Positions 8,301 through 15,698 of a stretch of 29,924 nucleotides of DNA are shown here, piece by piece; position 1 is the stretch's first letter, and each line of letters opens with the position of its first letter. A program made the translations under genes and the position numbers. The notes below the pieces were generated by a model that ran no database searches, was not told where the DNA came from, and saw nothing but the letters and a program-made list of their open reading frames with translations. Source of the DNA: Pseudomonadota bacterium (GTDB lineage: Bacteria > Pseudomonadota > Alphaproteobacteria > Rhodobacterales > Rhodobacteraceae); assembly GCA_022573605.1 (NCBI GenBank), contig JACZTQ010000004.1, forward strand, positions 1 through 29,924, given 5' to 3'.

Positions 8301-8680
8301 TCGAAGCGGGTGGCGACGCCGGCCACCGCATTCTGGTATTCGCGGATGACCTCGCTCCATTCCTCCGGATCGAGACGGCTCGAGAGCGCGGTCGAACCGA
8401 TCAGATCGACGAACATCACGGTCAGGCGGCGGCGCTCGGCGTGGGTATGATGCAGGCTCTCGGGCGACTGACCCGGATCGGCGCCGTCCCGGGCCGGGGG
8501 GGCGCTCAGTTCGGCGACGGCGCGCAGAAAACGCTTCCGGTCCCCCAGGTTCAGCCCCAGTTCCTTGAGGTCGTCGCCGGAAAGCTCGCCCAGCAGGTCC
8601 GCCGTGACGTCGTTCTCCCGGAATGCCTCGATGTGGCCGGCGCATCCGATCCGTCGCAGCCACGCTTCCAAGTCGATCAT
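5393..8680 (-). CDS. SAM domain - class III adenylate/guanylate cyclase - AAA ATPase - TPR signalling protein
   Basis: 1095 residues, start ATG at 8680. Domains in order: a SAM-like domain (1-60, MIDLEAWLRRIG...LRAVAEL); a class III nucleotidyl cyclase domain (about 85-260) with metal Asp92 (FVDLIGST), Asp136 (YLGDG) and the transition-state pair Asn209/Arg213 (TPNFAARL); an AAA/STAND-type ATPase with Walker A GEAGIGKS (309-316) and a Walker B strand VLILFEDTHW; and a long alpha-helical TPR-like C-terminus (about 650-1095). Conservation of cyclase residues suggests it makes cAMP or cGMP, with the ATPase/TPR part as sensor and scaffold. No membrane segment is seen, so cytoplasmic. It is transcribed alone, divergently from the gene at 8962. 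The signal and substrate cannot be told from sequence. Confidence 0.85.
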   Translation of the reverse strand: MIDLEAWLRRIGCAGHIEAFRENDVTADLLGELSGDDLKELGLNLGDRKRFLRAVAELSAPPARDGADPGQSPESLHHTHAERRRLTVMFVDLIGSTALSSRLDPEEWSEVIREYQNAVAGVATRFEGHIAQYLGDGVLCYFGWPRAFEDAAERAVGAGLAIKDAIAKVQAVNEPLACRVGIATGLVVVGDLLGGGAGHEDTAIGDTPNFAARLQDFAKAGQVVISESTKRLLGSAFTIESLGAKSFRGLPGQHRIYSVVGGDPAHDRFAARAGPSIGAMVGRDHELALLKDRWSLSKAGEGQAVMLAGEAGIGKSRICRALFDSLAHDDYIRVRYQCSPYYRDTALWPTIHQLTAVSGIDHSHTNDENLDRLEALLLRAGEVDKSSIAIVADLLGLQFEERYGPIDLSPPARREVTFTVLVDQVVGLSKQKPVLILFEDTHWCDPTTLELFSILIDRIDRERVMLLITSRPENKPEFPSFPHFTALALNRLGRSGVEQIVARLGGDKLPPSAVAAIIERTDGVPLFVEELTKALVESGDMSVPASLHDTLMARLDRLPEVKEVAQIASVIGREFDADPLAQVAAMSQQKIATALDNLRRVELVFPRGGKTGHYIFKHALVRDAAYESLLNRRRQEIHGRIFDVLRENEATMPGVLANHAAEAGRLKQAVKYGRLAAEEALRRPAYAEAITHLEAALGVLAMREPSEAVQRERIRLLLLAGEARIAHYGYAAESTVATYGEVESIAREIGDKELLIEGLYGRWAGHYVPGRNPIALEVADTIREVSAEVDDQLARALGHRLRGTVLTMMGRIDEAAEALTAVDEHYDPETHARFASRFGQDVGIARDCYMTGVLTLSGHFERAAELARKILLDLDKVNHVHTTGYALGHLACFLCAAEIEPLGVEIAEKCIEVSERNRLPLWAALGHASLAMARVIEGQDAEAIPEFGEALDMLAELNFQVFRTTLLPTYALALARTGDFTAATAHLAEARGLMEEHDARGSEPKISRIEGQIALLQRNNIKARACFEHAVGRARNLGHLSSELRAAEDLAAVLRGEEKHDEARDLLASIHARFTEGHDFPPIRRVAHMIEELAG

Positions 8681-8823
8681 TCCAGCCTGGCCTCCCCCGG
8701 TATCGATTTACATCTTGGCGGCGGGTTAGCCATTTTGCAACTCTTGCGATCGATATCGGGAACGATTCACCAGCGGTTCACGGTTTCTTTCCCCCTTTCG
8801 GGCTATGGTCTTAGCGCGGCCCG

Positions 8824-8875
8824 CCTGGGCCGTAGCCGAGGGCGCTACCGGCCCAGGCTGGGGCACGGGGTGCCC
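8824..8875 (+). promoter_or_regulatory. Structured leader upstream of the membrane-protein gene
   Basis: Two adjacent stem-loops occur in the divergent intergenic region. One has arms 8824-8836 and 8844-8857 (one bulged base); the other pairs GGGCAC (8861-8866) with GTGCCC (8870-8875). A further dyad TGCAAC...GTTGCA spans 8879-8908. They could be operators or a folded 5' leader for the gene at 8962. No known riboswitch class is recognised. Confidence 0.35.
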
Positions 8876-8961
8876 TCCTGCAACATCACAACAAAAACAA
8901 CAGTTGCATGGCGCCGGAGGCGGAGCCGAGAGGTTCCGGTGACGGCCCGAAAGGGGGCAAT

Positions 8962-9552
8962 ATGACAGCCGAACTGGCAGGCAAGGCTGCTGTCGAGGGG
9001 TTCTGGGTGACCCTCGGGAAGCTGAGAGAGCAATGGCTGCTGCTGGTGTTTCTGACCGGAGCGCTGCTCTGGGCGCGCGACACCTATCACGAGTTCGTCA
9101 AACTTCCATCGCTGGTACGCCAGCAGATGGCCGGACTCGCGACGCTGGAGGCCACGGTGACGCGGCTCGAGGCGGAGGTGGTGCGGCGTCCGAGGCAAGA
9201 CCATTCGCCGGTGCTGGGATTTCCCGGCGCCAAGCATGGCATCGATGACGGGGCGGCGGGGGCGTGGACCACGCTGCACTGGCGCCCCGTGGAGCGGCTG
9301 CGCGACGACTGCGTGGCCAGCGCCATCGATGCCTGGATGGTCGACCGCAACGGGCAGTGGTTCTCGGTCGAGACCGCGGTGGCGCCGATGCCGGCGCTTG
9401 AGGGCGAGGCCGACCTGGCATTCGGGGTGAGGGTCCATCCACAGATGGACCGGGGGCGTGCCCGGGTTCTGGTCCAGATCACCTTTGATTGCGGGACCCA
9501 CCGTCAGGTGGAGACCGCGCCCTGGCTGCAGTTCCGCGTGCTCGACGACTGA
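8962..9552 (+). CDS. Small single-pass membrane protein of unknown function
   Basis: 196 residues from ATG 8962, chosen because AAGGGGG lies 4-5 bases upstream; an in-frame ATG at 8908 has no such site. One membrane segment is predicted near residues 25-42 (WLLLVFLTGALLWA). It is followed by a short heptad-like stretch (about 55-75, LVRQQMAGLATLEATVTRLEAEVV) that may be a coiled coil. The C-terminal ~110 residues form a soluble domain with two widely spaced cysteines. I do not recognise the family. It is monocistronic, with a clear terminator 26 bases after the stop and a divergent cyclase gene upstream. Confidence 0.65.
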   Translation: MTAELAGKAAVEGFWVTLGKLREQWLLLVFLTGALLWARDTYHEFVKLPSLVRQQMAGLATLEATVTRLEAEVVRRPRQDHSPVLGFPGAKHGIDDGAAGAWTTLHWRPVERLRDDCVASAIDAWMVDRNGQWFSVETAVAPMPALEGEADLAFGVRVHPQMDRGRARVLVQITFDCGTHRQVETAPWLQFRVLDD

Positions 9553-9577
9553 ACGCGCGGCGGCCTGACCAACGACT

Positions 9578-9608
9578 GGCGGACCGGCCTGGCCGGTCCG
9601 CCCTTTTT
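9578..9608 (+). terminator. Rho-independent terminator
   Basis: Arms GGCGGACCGGCC (9578-9589) and GGCCGGTCCGCC (9591-9602) form a 10-12 bp GC-rich stem with a tight loop, followed by CTTTTT. It sits directly after the membrane-protein gene. Confidence 0.9.
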
Positions 9609-9800
9609 CATTCTGGTTTCATTCTGGCAAAGCCATGTGGTGGCGAGCGGCGATTTTTGGAATATTCGTCAGACACCGTTGCCAATTCGTCGGTTTCAGC
9701 CGTTTTTTGGCCGCAACAGGGGCTTGTGCCGTGGCGATAATTTGTGCTTACGTCAACCCGGACAGGGAACACAAAACATGCCGCAAGGCAGGGAGTAGGT

Positions 9801-10895
9801 ATGGCGGCCGGTTCCGGTGACGACGTTTTCGTCGAATTCGAAGGCGTCCAGAAAAGCTATGACGGCGTGATCCTGGTGGTCAAGGATCTCAATCTGGCGA
9901 TCCGCCGGGGCGAGTTCGTGACCATGCTCGGGCCGTCGGGCTCGGGCAAGACCACCTGCCTGTTGATGCTGGCCGGGTTCGAGACCGCGACCCATGGCAA
10001 CATCAAGCTGGGCGGGGTCTCGATCAACAACATCCCGCCGCACAAGCGCAACATCGGCATGGTGTTCCAGAATTACGCGCTGTTCCCGCACATGACGGTG
10101 GGCGAGAACCTGGCCTTCCCGCTGGAGGTGCGCAAGCTCGGCAAGGCCGAGATCGAGCAGAAGGTCACGCGCGTCCTCGACATGGTGCAGATGGGCGGCT
10201 TCAAGAGCCGCCGCCCGTCCCAGCTCTCGGGCGGCCAGCAGCAGCGCATCGCGCTGGCCCGCGCGCTGGTGTTCGAAGCCGAGCTTATCCTGATGGACGA
10301 GCCGCTGGGCGCGCTCGACAAGCAGCTCCGCGAGCAAATGCAGTACGAGATCAAGCATATCCACGAGAGCCTCGGCATCACCGTGGTCTATGTCACCCAT
10401 GACCAGTCCGAGGCCCTGACCATGTCGGACCGGATCGCCGTCTTCGACGATGGCGTGATCCAGCAGCTGGCCGATCCGGCGACGCTCTACGAGCGGCCGG
10501 AGAACGCCTTCGTGGCCCGGTTCATCGGCGAGAACAACACACTCGGCGGCAAGGTCACCGGGATGAACGGCGTGAACGCCACGGTCCAGCTTGACGGTGG
10601 ACCGACCGTGCAGGCGCTGGCGGTCAACTGCGGTGCGGTCGGCAACCGCACGATGTTGTCGGTGCGGCCCGAGCGGATCCTGATCGGCGACGCGTCGGCG
10701 CCGAACGTGCTGGAAGCGCGGGTTGTCGAACTGATCTATCTGGGAGACCACATCCGCTGCCGGATGGAGGTGGCGGGCGACGACAGTTTCATCGTCAAGG
10801 TGCCGAACAGCCATGCCCATGCGGCGCTCAATATCGGTGAAGTCACGCCGATCGGCTGGGTCACCGAGGACTGCCGCGCGTTGGACGCGGTATAA
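9801..10895 (+). CDS. potA: Spermidine/putrescine-type ABC transporter, ATP-binding protein
   Basis: 364 residues from ATG 9801, preceded by a GGGAG ribosome site; an upstream in-frame start at 9744 would add non-conserved residues. It has Walker A GPSGSGKT (44-51), the Q-loop glutamine at 90, the signature LSGGQQQR (142-149), and Walker B LILMDEPLGALD (162-173). A C-terminal TOBE-like domain (about 250-360) follows, with VRPERILIG. These are the features of the PotA/CysA-like importer ATPases, which energise uptake at the inner membrane. It is first in an operon with binding protein and two permeases in the order typical of polyamine-family importers. The real substrate may be another small amine or organic ion. 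Confidence 0.85.
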   Translation: MAAGSGDDVFVEFEGVQKSYDGVILVVKDLNLAIRRGEFVTMLGPSGSGKTTCLLMLAGFETATHGNIKLGGVSINNIPPHKRNIGMVFQNYALFPHMTVGENLAFPLEVRKLGKAEIEQKVTRVLDMVQMGGFKSRRPSQLSGGQQQRIALARALVFEAELILMDEPLGALDKQLREQMQYEIKHIHESLGITVVYVTHDQSEALTMSDRIAVFDDGVIQQLADPATLYERPENAFVARFIGENNTLGGKVTGMNGVNATVQLDGGPTVQALAVNCGAVGNRTMLSVRPERILIGDASAPNVLEARVVELIYLGDHIRCRMEVAGDDSFIVKVPNSHAHAALNIGEVTPIGWVTEDCRALDAV

Positions 10896-10902
10896 TCGTA
10901 TT

Positions 10903-10929
10903 CGAGCCGTCAGGACCCGAGGCGGCTCG
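10903..10929 (+). promoter_or_regulatory. Weak intercistronic hairpin between ATPase and binding-protein genes
   Basis: CGAGCCG (10903-10909) pairs with CGGCTCG (10923-10929) across a 13-base loop, 8 bases after the ATPase stop. No U-run follows; possibly an mRNA processing or stabilising element. Confidence 0.35.
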
Positions 10930-10969
10930 GTCAAATCTCACTTCGGGTGAAACTACAGGGAGAATGACC

Positions 10970-12046
10970 ATGAACCTCAAATCCATCCTGATCGGCGCGG
11001 TCAGCGCGATCGCCGTCGCGGGGGCCGCCCAGGCGGGCACGATCACCGTCGTCTCGTGGGGCGGCGCCTATACCAAGAGCCAGGTCGAGGCCTACCACAA
11101 GCCGTGGATGGTCGCGACCGGCAACCAGATCATCTCCGAGGACTACAACGGCGGCCTGGCCGAGGTGAAGGCCCAGGTCGAGGCCGGCAACGTGATCTGG
11201 GATCTGGTCGATGTCGAGCTGTCGGACGTGGTGCTCGGCTGCGACGAGGGCCTGCTGGAGACGATCGACGCCTCGATCCTGCCGCCAGCCCCCGACGGCA
11301 CGCCCGCAGTCGACGATTTCATCGACGGCGCGATCCATGAATGCGCGGTGGCGACCATCGTCTGGTCGACCATCTTCGCCTATGACACCACCAAGATCTC
11401 CGGCGTGAGCACGATCCAGGACTTCTTCGACCTGACCAAGTTCCCGGGCAAACGCGGCATGAAAAAACAACCGAAAGCGAACCTCGAGATGGCGCTGGCC
11501 GCGGACGGTGTTCCGGCCGACCAGATCTACGCGGTGCTGTCGACGCCAGAGGGCCTCGACCGGGCCTTCGCCAAGCTCGACACCATCAAGGACAGCGTGG
11601 TCTGGTGGGAAGCTGGCGCCCAGCCGCCGCAGCTTCTGGCCGACGGCGAGGTGGTGATGACCACCGCCTATAACGGCCGTATCTTCAATGCCTTCGCGGC
11701 CGAGGACAAGCCGTTCGCCATCGTTTGGGATGCGCAGATCACCGACTTCGATCTGTGGGTGATCCCGAAGGGCGCGCCGAACAAGGAACTGGCCCTGGAG
11801 TTCATCGTCTTCTCGACCGACACCCAGCGGCTGGCGGACCAGGCGTCGTGGATCTCCTACGGGCCGGCGCGCAAGTCGTCCGGGCCGCTGATCGGTTCCT
11901 ATGCGACCAAGCCGGATCTGCTGATGGCCCCGCACATGCCGACCGACCCGGAGAACTTCAAGACCGCGATCGCGAACGACTTCGAGTTCTGGGCCGACAA
12001 TGCGGACGAGTTGAACGAGCGCTTCAACGCCTGGCTGGCCAACTGA
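10970..12046 (+). CDS. Periplasmic substrate-binding protein, polyamine-type ABC importer
   Basis: 358 residues from ATG 10970; this start is preferred over ATG 10964 because AGGGAG is then spaced about 7 bases. The N-terminus is a clean signal peptide (MNLKSILIGAVSAIAVAGAAQA, then GTITVVSWGG). The mature protein has the PotD/PotF-like pattern of extracellular solute-binding proteins: VVSWGGAYTKSQ at the first strand, an AEVKAQVEAGNVIWDLVDVE motif, and FDLTKFPGKRGM mid-protein. It captures the substrate in the periplasm and delivers it to the two permeases. Substrate identity is inferred only from family and operon. Confidence 0.85.
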   Translation: MNLKSILIGAVSAIAVAGAAQAGTITVVSWGGAYTKSQVEAYHKPWMVATGNQIISEDYNGGLAEVKAQVEAGNVIWDLVDVELSDVVLGCDEGLLETIDASILPPAPDGTPAVDDFIDGAIHECAVATIVWSTIFAYDTTKISGVSTIQDFFDLTKFPGKRGMKKQPKANLEMALAADGVPADQIYAVLSTPEGLDRAFAKLDTIKDSVVWWEAGAQPPQLLADGEVVMTTAYNGRIFNAFAAEDKPFAIVWDAQITDFDLWVIPKGAPNKELALEFIVFSTDTQRLADQASWISYGPARKSSGPLIGSYATKPDLLMAPHMPTDPENFKTAIANDFEFWADNADELNERFNAWLAN

Positions 12047-12056
12047 GCCGGGCATC

Positions 12057-12080
12057 GGGCCGTCCCGCCCGGGGCGGCCC
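12057..12080 (+). promoter_or_regulatory. Intercistronic stem-loop after the binding-protein gene
   Basis: GGGCCGTCCC (12057-12066) pairs with GGGGCGGCCC (12071-12080), one G-U pair, loop GCCC, 11 bases after the binding-protein stop. No U-run. In importer operons such loops can protect the upstream message or reduce read-through, so binding protein is made in excess; here that role is inferred from position. Confidence 0.5.
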
Positions 12081-12119
12081 ACCCCCTCCTCTCATCAATG
12101 TTCGCGGACAGGGCAGGGC

Positions 12120-13622
12120 ATGACGGACGCAACCTCCAAGGGGCCGCTGACCACCGCCGACGGCACGCCGCTCAAGCGCAAGCTGGAGCAGGCAATGTTC
12201 GCCAGCCGCCTGCGCGCCTTCGGCCTGGTCGCCCCGCTGCTGGCCTTCATCCTGGCCGTCTTCGTTGTTCCGATCACGGTTTTCATGGTCCGGGGGTTCC
12301 ATAACCCGACCTACGAAACCTACATGCCGAAGAGCACCGAGTTGCTGCTGGAGTGGGACGGCGTCTCCGAGCCGACCGAGGAGATGGCCGCCGCCATGGT
12401 CGCCGACCTGATCCAGGCGCGTGCCGACAAGACCATCGGCCGGGCCGCGACGCGGGTGAACCAGGAGTATTCCGGCACCCGCTCGATGTTCACCAGGACG
12501 GCGCGCAAGGCGGCGAAGATGGAAGCCCCGTTCATGGCGGCGCTGGTCAAGGCGCACAAGAACTGGGGCAAGCCCGAGGTCTGGCAGGCGATCAAGGTGG
12601 CGGCGACATCCTGGACGCCGGCCTATTTCCTCGCCGCGCTCGATCTGAAATACAAGGGCGACGGGTCGGTGGTGTGGCAGGTCGAGGAGCGCCAGATCCA
12701 TATCACGCTGTTCCTGCGCACCATGGAGATTTCGCTGATCGTGACCCTGTCCTGTTTCGCGCTGGGCTTTCCGGTGGCCTGGCTGCTGGCCAACCTCAAG
12801 GTGCGCACCGCGAACCTGTTGATGATCCTGGTGCTGCTGCCGTTCTGGACCTCGATCCTGGTGCGCACCACGGCCTGGATCGCCATGCTTCAGGGGCAGG
12901 GGGTGGTGAACGACCTGATGGCCTTCTCGGGGCTGAACCAGGTGATCCTGCAATTCATGCTGCTGTTCAGGGATTACGGCGATCTCAAGCTCGCCAGCCT
13001 GTGCAGCAACGACGTGAACGGGGTGCTGGCCACCGGCGAGGCGACCCTGCAAACCCTGTCGGCGCAGGCCGCCGATGCGCAGACCACGTGCGCCGCCGAG
13101 ATGGTGCGGATCTACTCGGCCTCCGGTCTGGAGGCGGCCGTCGCCCAGGCCGGGGCGTTGAAGGCCGAGGCGCTGCGATGGGGCTATGGCGACGAGCGGT
13201 TCTCGATGATCTACAACAAGACCGGCACCCTGGTGGCGATGACCCACATCCTGCTGCCGTTCATGATATTGCCGCTGTATTCGGTGATGAAGACCATCCC
13301 GCCGGCCTATCTGCGCGCCGCCAAGAGCCTGGGCGCGACCAACTGGACCGCCTTCTGGCGGGTCTATTTCCCGCAGACCGTGCCCGGCATCGGCGCCGGC
13401 TCGATGCTCGTGTTCATCCTGGCGATCGGCTACTACATCACCCCGGCGCTGGTCGGCGGGCAGGACGGCCAGATGATTTCGAACTTCATCGACTTCCACA
13501 TGCGCAAGTCGCTGAACTGGTCGCTGGCGGCGGCGCTGGGCGGCGTGCTGCTGATCATCGTGATGTTCCTCTACTGGCTCTACGACCGGGTCGTGGGCAT
13601 CGACAACATGAAGTTTGGGTGA
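12120..13622 (+). CDS. ABC transporter permease (PotB-like) with two large inserted soluble regions
   Basis: 500 residues, ATG 12120 behind AGGGCAGGGC. Membrane segments lie at about 34-58, 200-226, 232-256, 368-392, 424-446 and near the C-terminus. The EAA coupling loop is at about 399-420 (RAAKSLGATNWTAFWRVYFPQT). Usual PotB/PotC permeases have about 280-320 residues; the excess is in two places. One is a ~135-residue hydrophilic helical region (60-195) between the first two membrane segments; the other is a ~75-residue region (284-360) with Cys295 and Cys324 between the third and fourth. Both would face the same side, probably the periplasm. It pairs with the permease at 13627 to form the channel. 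Confidence 0.85.
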   Translation: MTDATSKGPLTTADGTPLKRKLEQAMFASRLRAFGLVAPLLAFILAVFVVPITVFMVRGFHNPTYETYMPKSTELLLEWDGVSEPTEEMAAAMVADLIQARADKTIGRAATRVNQEYSGTRSMFTRTARKAAKMEAPFMAALVKAHKNWGKPEVWQAIKVAATSWTPAYFLAALDLKYKGDGSVVWQVEERQIHITLFLRTMEISLIVTLSCFALGFPVAWLLANLKVRTANLLMILVLLPFWTSILVRTTAWIAMLQGQGVVNDLMAFSGLNQVILQFMLLFRDYGDLKLASLCSNDVNGVLATGEATLQTLSAQAADAQTTCAAEMVRIYSASGLEAAVAQAGALKAEALRWGYGDERFSMIYNKTGTLVAMTHILLPFMILPLYSVMKTIPPAYLRAAKSLGATNWTAFWRVYFPQTVPGIGAGSMLVFILAIGYYITPALVGGQDGQMISNFIDFHMRKSLNWSLAAALGGVLLIIVMFLYWLYDRVVGIDNMKFG

Positions 13623-13626
13623 GGCG

Positions 13627-14589
13627 ATGTCCGGACTGCCGCCCTATGCGACCACCGGCCAGCGGATCTGGTACTACGCCTTCCGGGTGATCTGCGGGCT
13701 GATCTTCGTCTTTCTGATCGCGCCGATCCTGGTGATCGTGCCGCTGAGCTTCAACCAGCAGCCCTATTTCAGTTTCACCAACGAGATGCTGACCCTTCAG
13801 GCCGACGCCTACAGCACCCGCTGGTACTGGGACATCCTGAAGAACGGCATGGCCGCGCCGGAGGCCATCGAAGGCTGGTGGGCCGACATGTGGCAGAACG
13901 CGCAGTGGATCCGCGCGGTCAAGAACAGCTTCTTCATCGGCATCCTCGCGACCATCCTGGCGACGTCGATGGGAACGCTCGCCGCAGTCGGCCTCAGCCG
14001 GTCCGAGATGCCGTACTCGAAGCTGATCATGTCGATCCTGATCTCGCCGATGATCGTGCCCCTGGTGATCACCGGCGCCTCGATGTTCTATTTCTTCAGC
14101 TACGACTTCAACCCGATGAACTGGTTTGCCGAGGGTGAGACCGCGGCGGAAGACAAGTGGCAGATTGCCTTCACCTATGGCGGTCTGATCATCGCCCATG
14201 CGGCGCTCGGCACGCCGTTCGTGATCATCACGGTGACGGCGACGCTGGTGGGTTTCGACAAGTCGCTGGTGCAGGCCGCGAACTCGCTCGGGGCCGACCC
14301 GCTGCGGACCTTCTTCAAGGTGCAGATGCCGCTGATCCTGCCCGGCGTGATCTCGGGCGCGCTGTTCGCCTTCATCACCTCGTTCGACGAGGTGGTGGTG
14401 GTGTTGCAGATGGCCACCGCCCAGCAGCGCACCATTCCGCGGCAGATGTTCTCCGGCATCCGGGAGCAGATCTCGCCCACCATCCTGGCGGTGGCGACGA
14501 TTCTGGTGATCATCTCGATCGGCCTCCTGACCGTGCTCGAACTGCTCCGCCGGCGCTCCGAGCGGTTGCGCGGGTTGTCGCCGGGATGA
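13627..14589 (+). CDS. ABC transporter permease (PotC-like)
   Basis: 320 residues from ATG 13627, four bases after the stop of the first permease. A GGTGAGG site lies just upstream and the in-frame TTG at 13615 is unlikely. Membrane segments lie at about 18-41, 100-122, 132-157, 182-205, 235-255 and 284-306. The EAA loop reads QAANSLGADPLRTFFKVQMPLILPG (about 216-240). It also has a modest extra extracytoplasmic segment (45-95) rich in Trp and a short one at 160-178. It forms the second half of the channel with the upstream permease. Confidence 0.85.
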   Translation: MSGLPPYATTGQRIWYYAFRVICGLIFVFLIAPILVIVPLSFNQQPYFSFTNEMLTLQADAYSTRWYWDILKNGMAAPEAIEGWWADMWQNAQWIRAVKNSFFIGILATILATSMGTLAAVGLSRSEMPYSKLIMSILISPMIVPLVITGASMFYFFSYDFNPMNWFAEGETAAEDKWQIAFTYGGLIIAHAALGTPFVIITVTATLVGFDKSLVQAANSLGADPLRTFFKVQMPLILPGVISGALFAFITSFDEVVVVLQMATAQQRTIPRQMFSGIREQISPTILAVATILVIISIGLLTVLELLRRRSERLRGLSPG

Positions 14590-15359
14590 TCCACTGGCGG
14601 CTGGCGGGGCTGGCGGGGCTGGCGCTGCTGCTGGCAACGCTTGGCGCGGCGCCCGCCGCCGCCTGCCCGGCGCCGTCGGACACGCTGCTGTTCCACAGTT
14701 GCTGGGGGCGGGGGCGCCTCGCGGTGGCTCTGCTGCCCGAGGACCTGCCCTTGCCCGAAGCCGCGCCGCTTGGGCACCGTCTGGTGGTGACCGGCGCCTA
14801 TACCGCCCGCGACAGCCGGGGCGACGGGTTGGCCAAACCGGTGGGGCTGTTCGTCCATCGCGGCGCGGTTATCAACCCAAATCTCGGGCGCATGGACGGG
14901 GTGCTGCTGGTCGATCCCGCCGATGGCGCGCCCGAGTTGCATCACCGGGAGCGGTTGGCGCTCGGCGGGCGCGACTATGACCTGACGGTGCTCGACCAGC
15001 GCCGCGCCTTCCTCGCCGAGGCGTCGGTGCGCGGGCTCTCGGTCTTGCAAAGCCATTTGCTGATCGTCGATGGCCGGGTCGATGTCCGCCCGCGGGAGGA
15101 CGCGCCGGGGTTCATCCGGCGGCTGCTGTTTGTCGATGCCGAGGGCTTCGGGCTCTACCAGACCCGTTGGCCGGAGACCCTGCACGACGCGGCCAGGCAG
15201 CTTGCCTCGGCGCTGGCGCCCCGGATGGCGCTGAACCTGGACATGGGCTCCTACGACTACTGCCAGCGGGCGGAGGAGGGTGTCGAGGATGGTTGCGGGC
15301 GGCTGGAGCGCGACGACACCGGGAAACTGTCGAATCTGCTGGTGCTGACCTTGGAATGA
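14586..15359 (+). CDS. Secreted phosphodiester-glycosidase (NAGPA/DUF2233)-like protein
   Basis: 257 residues from ATG 14586, overlapping the permease stop as ATGA, so it is likely translated by coupling. A signal peptide spans about residues 1-27 (LAGLALLLATLGAAPAAAC). The mature part shows a pattern like the NAGPA/DUF2233 fold: KPVGLFVHRGAVINPNLGRMDGVLLVD, then VLQSHLLIVDGRVDV, FVDAEGFGLY, and finally MALNLDMGSYDYC in place of the usual NLDGGxS. The assignment rests on order and spacing of these segments, not on a search. Such enzymes cleave phosphodiester-linked sugars in the periplasm or outside the cell. Coupling to an importer suggests it might release the imported compound; that is inference. 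Confidence 0.55.
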   Translation: MIHWRLAGLAGLALLLATLGAAPAAACPAPSDTLLFHSCWGRGRLAVALLPEDLPLPEAAPLGHRLVVTGAYTARDSRGDGLAKPVGLFVHRGAVINPNLGRMDGVLLVDPADGAPELHHRERLALGGRDYDLTVLDQRRAFLAEASVRGLSVLQSHLLIVDGRVDVRPREDAPGFIRRLLFVDAEGFGLYQTRWPETLHDAARQLASALAPRMALNLDMGSYDYCQRAEEGVEDGCGRLERDDTGKLSNLLVLTLE

Positions 15360-15373
15360 ACCTCCGCTTGCAT

Positions 15374-15402
15374 TTGCACGCGGTTCCGCGAATCCTTACA
15401 TT
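15374..15402 (+). promoter_or_regulatory. Possible sigma-70 promoter for the two-TM protein gene
   Basis: TTGCAC (15374-15379) and TACATT (15397-15402) with a 17-base spacer lie upstream of the gene at 15424. Each element matches 4 of 6 consensus positions. It would separate this small gene set from the transporter operon. Confidence 0.35.
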
Positions 15403-15423
15403 GGAGCACAAGGAGGATCGGCA

Positions 15424-15693
15424 ATGTTTCCGGTGGTGATGCGGTTTGCCATCCTGATGGCGGTGCTGAGCGCGATCTATATCGCGCTCGGCTGGTATAT
15501 GCGCTGGGACCGGACCCGGCGGCTGAACGATGAACACGCCGGCGGCCAGGGCGGGGCGCTGACCCGCGAGGACTATGTCGCCAAGGGGCTGGCGAAATAC
15601 CACCGGTCATGGGAGCGCAAGCTGTTGCTCGGCATCTTCATTCTGCCGATCCTGGCCGCGCTTGGCCTTGCCCTGGTGGCGAATTACGGTTGA
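15424..15693 (+). CDS. Small two-TM membrane protein of unknown function
   Basis: 89 residues from ATG 15424 with a strong AGGAGG site (about 10 bases upstream). Two membrane segments, about 5-24 (MRFAILMAVLSAIYIALGWY) and 66-86 (LLLGIFILPILAALGLALVA), are joined by a charged loop with RWDRTRRLNDEH and LTREDYVAKGLAKYHRSWERK. It is followed after 5 bases by a DUF1523 gene, so the two are probably co-transcribed. I do not recognise the family by name. Confidence 0.75.
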   Translation: MFPVVMRFAILMAVLSAIYIALGWYMRWDRTRRLNDEHAGGQGGALTREDYVAKGLAKYHRSWERKLLLGIFILPILAALGLALVANYG

Positions 15694-15698
15694 GCGCG

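Noticed and set aside
9606..9628. Direct repeat TTTCATTCTGG twice
   Set aside because: Too short and just after a terminator; no sign of function.
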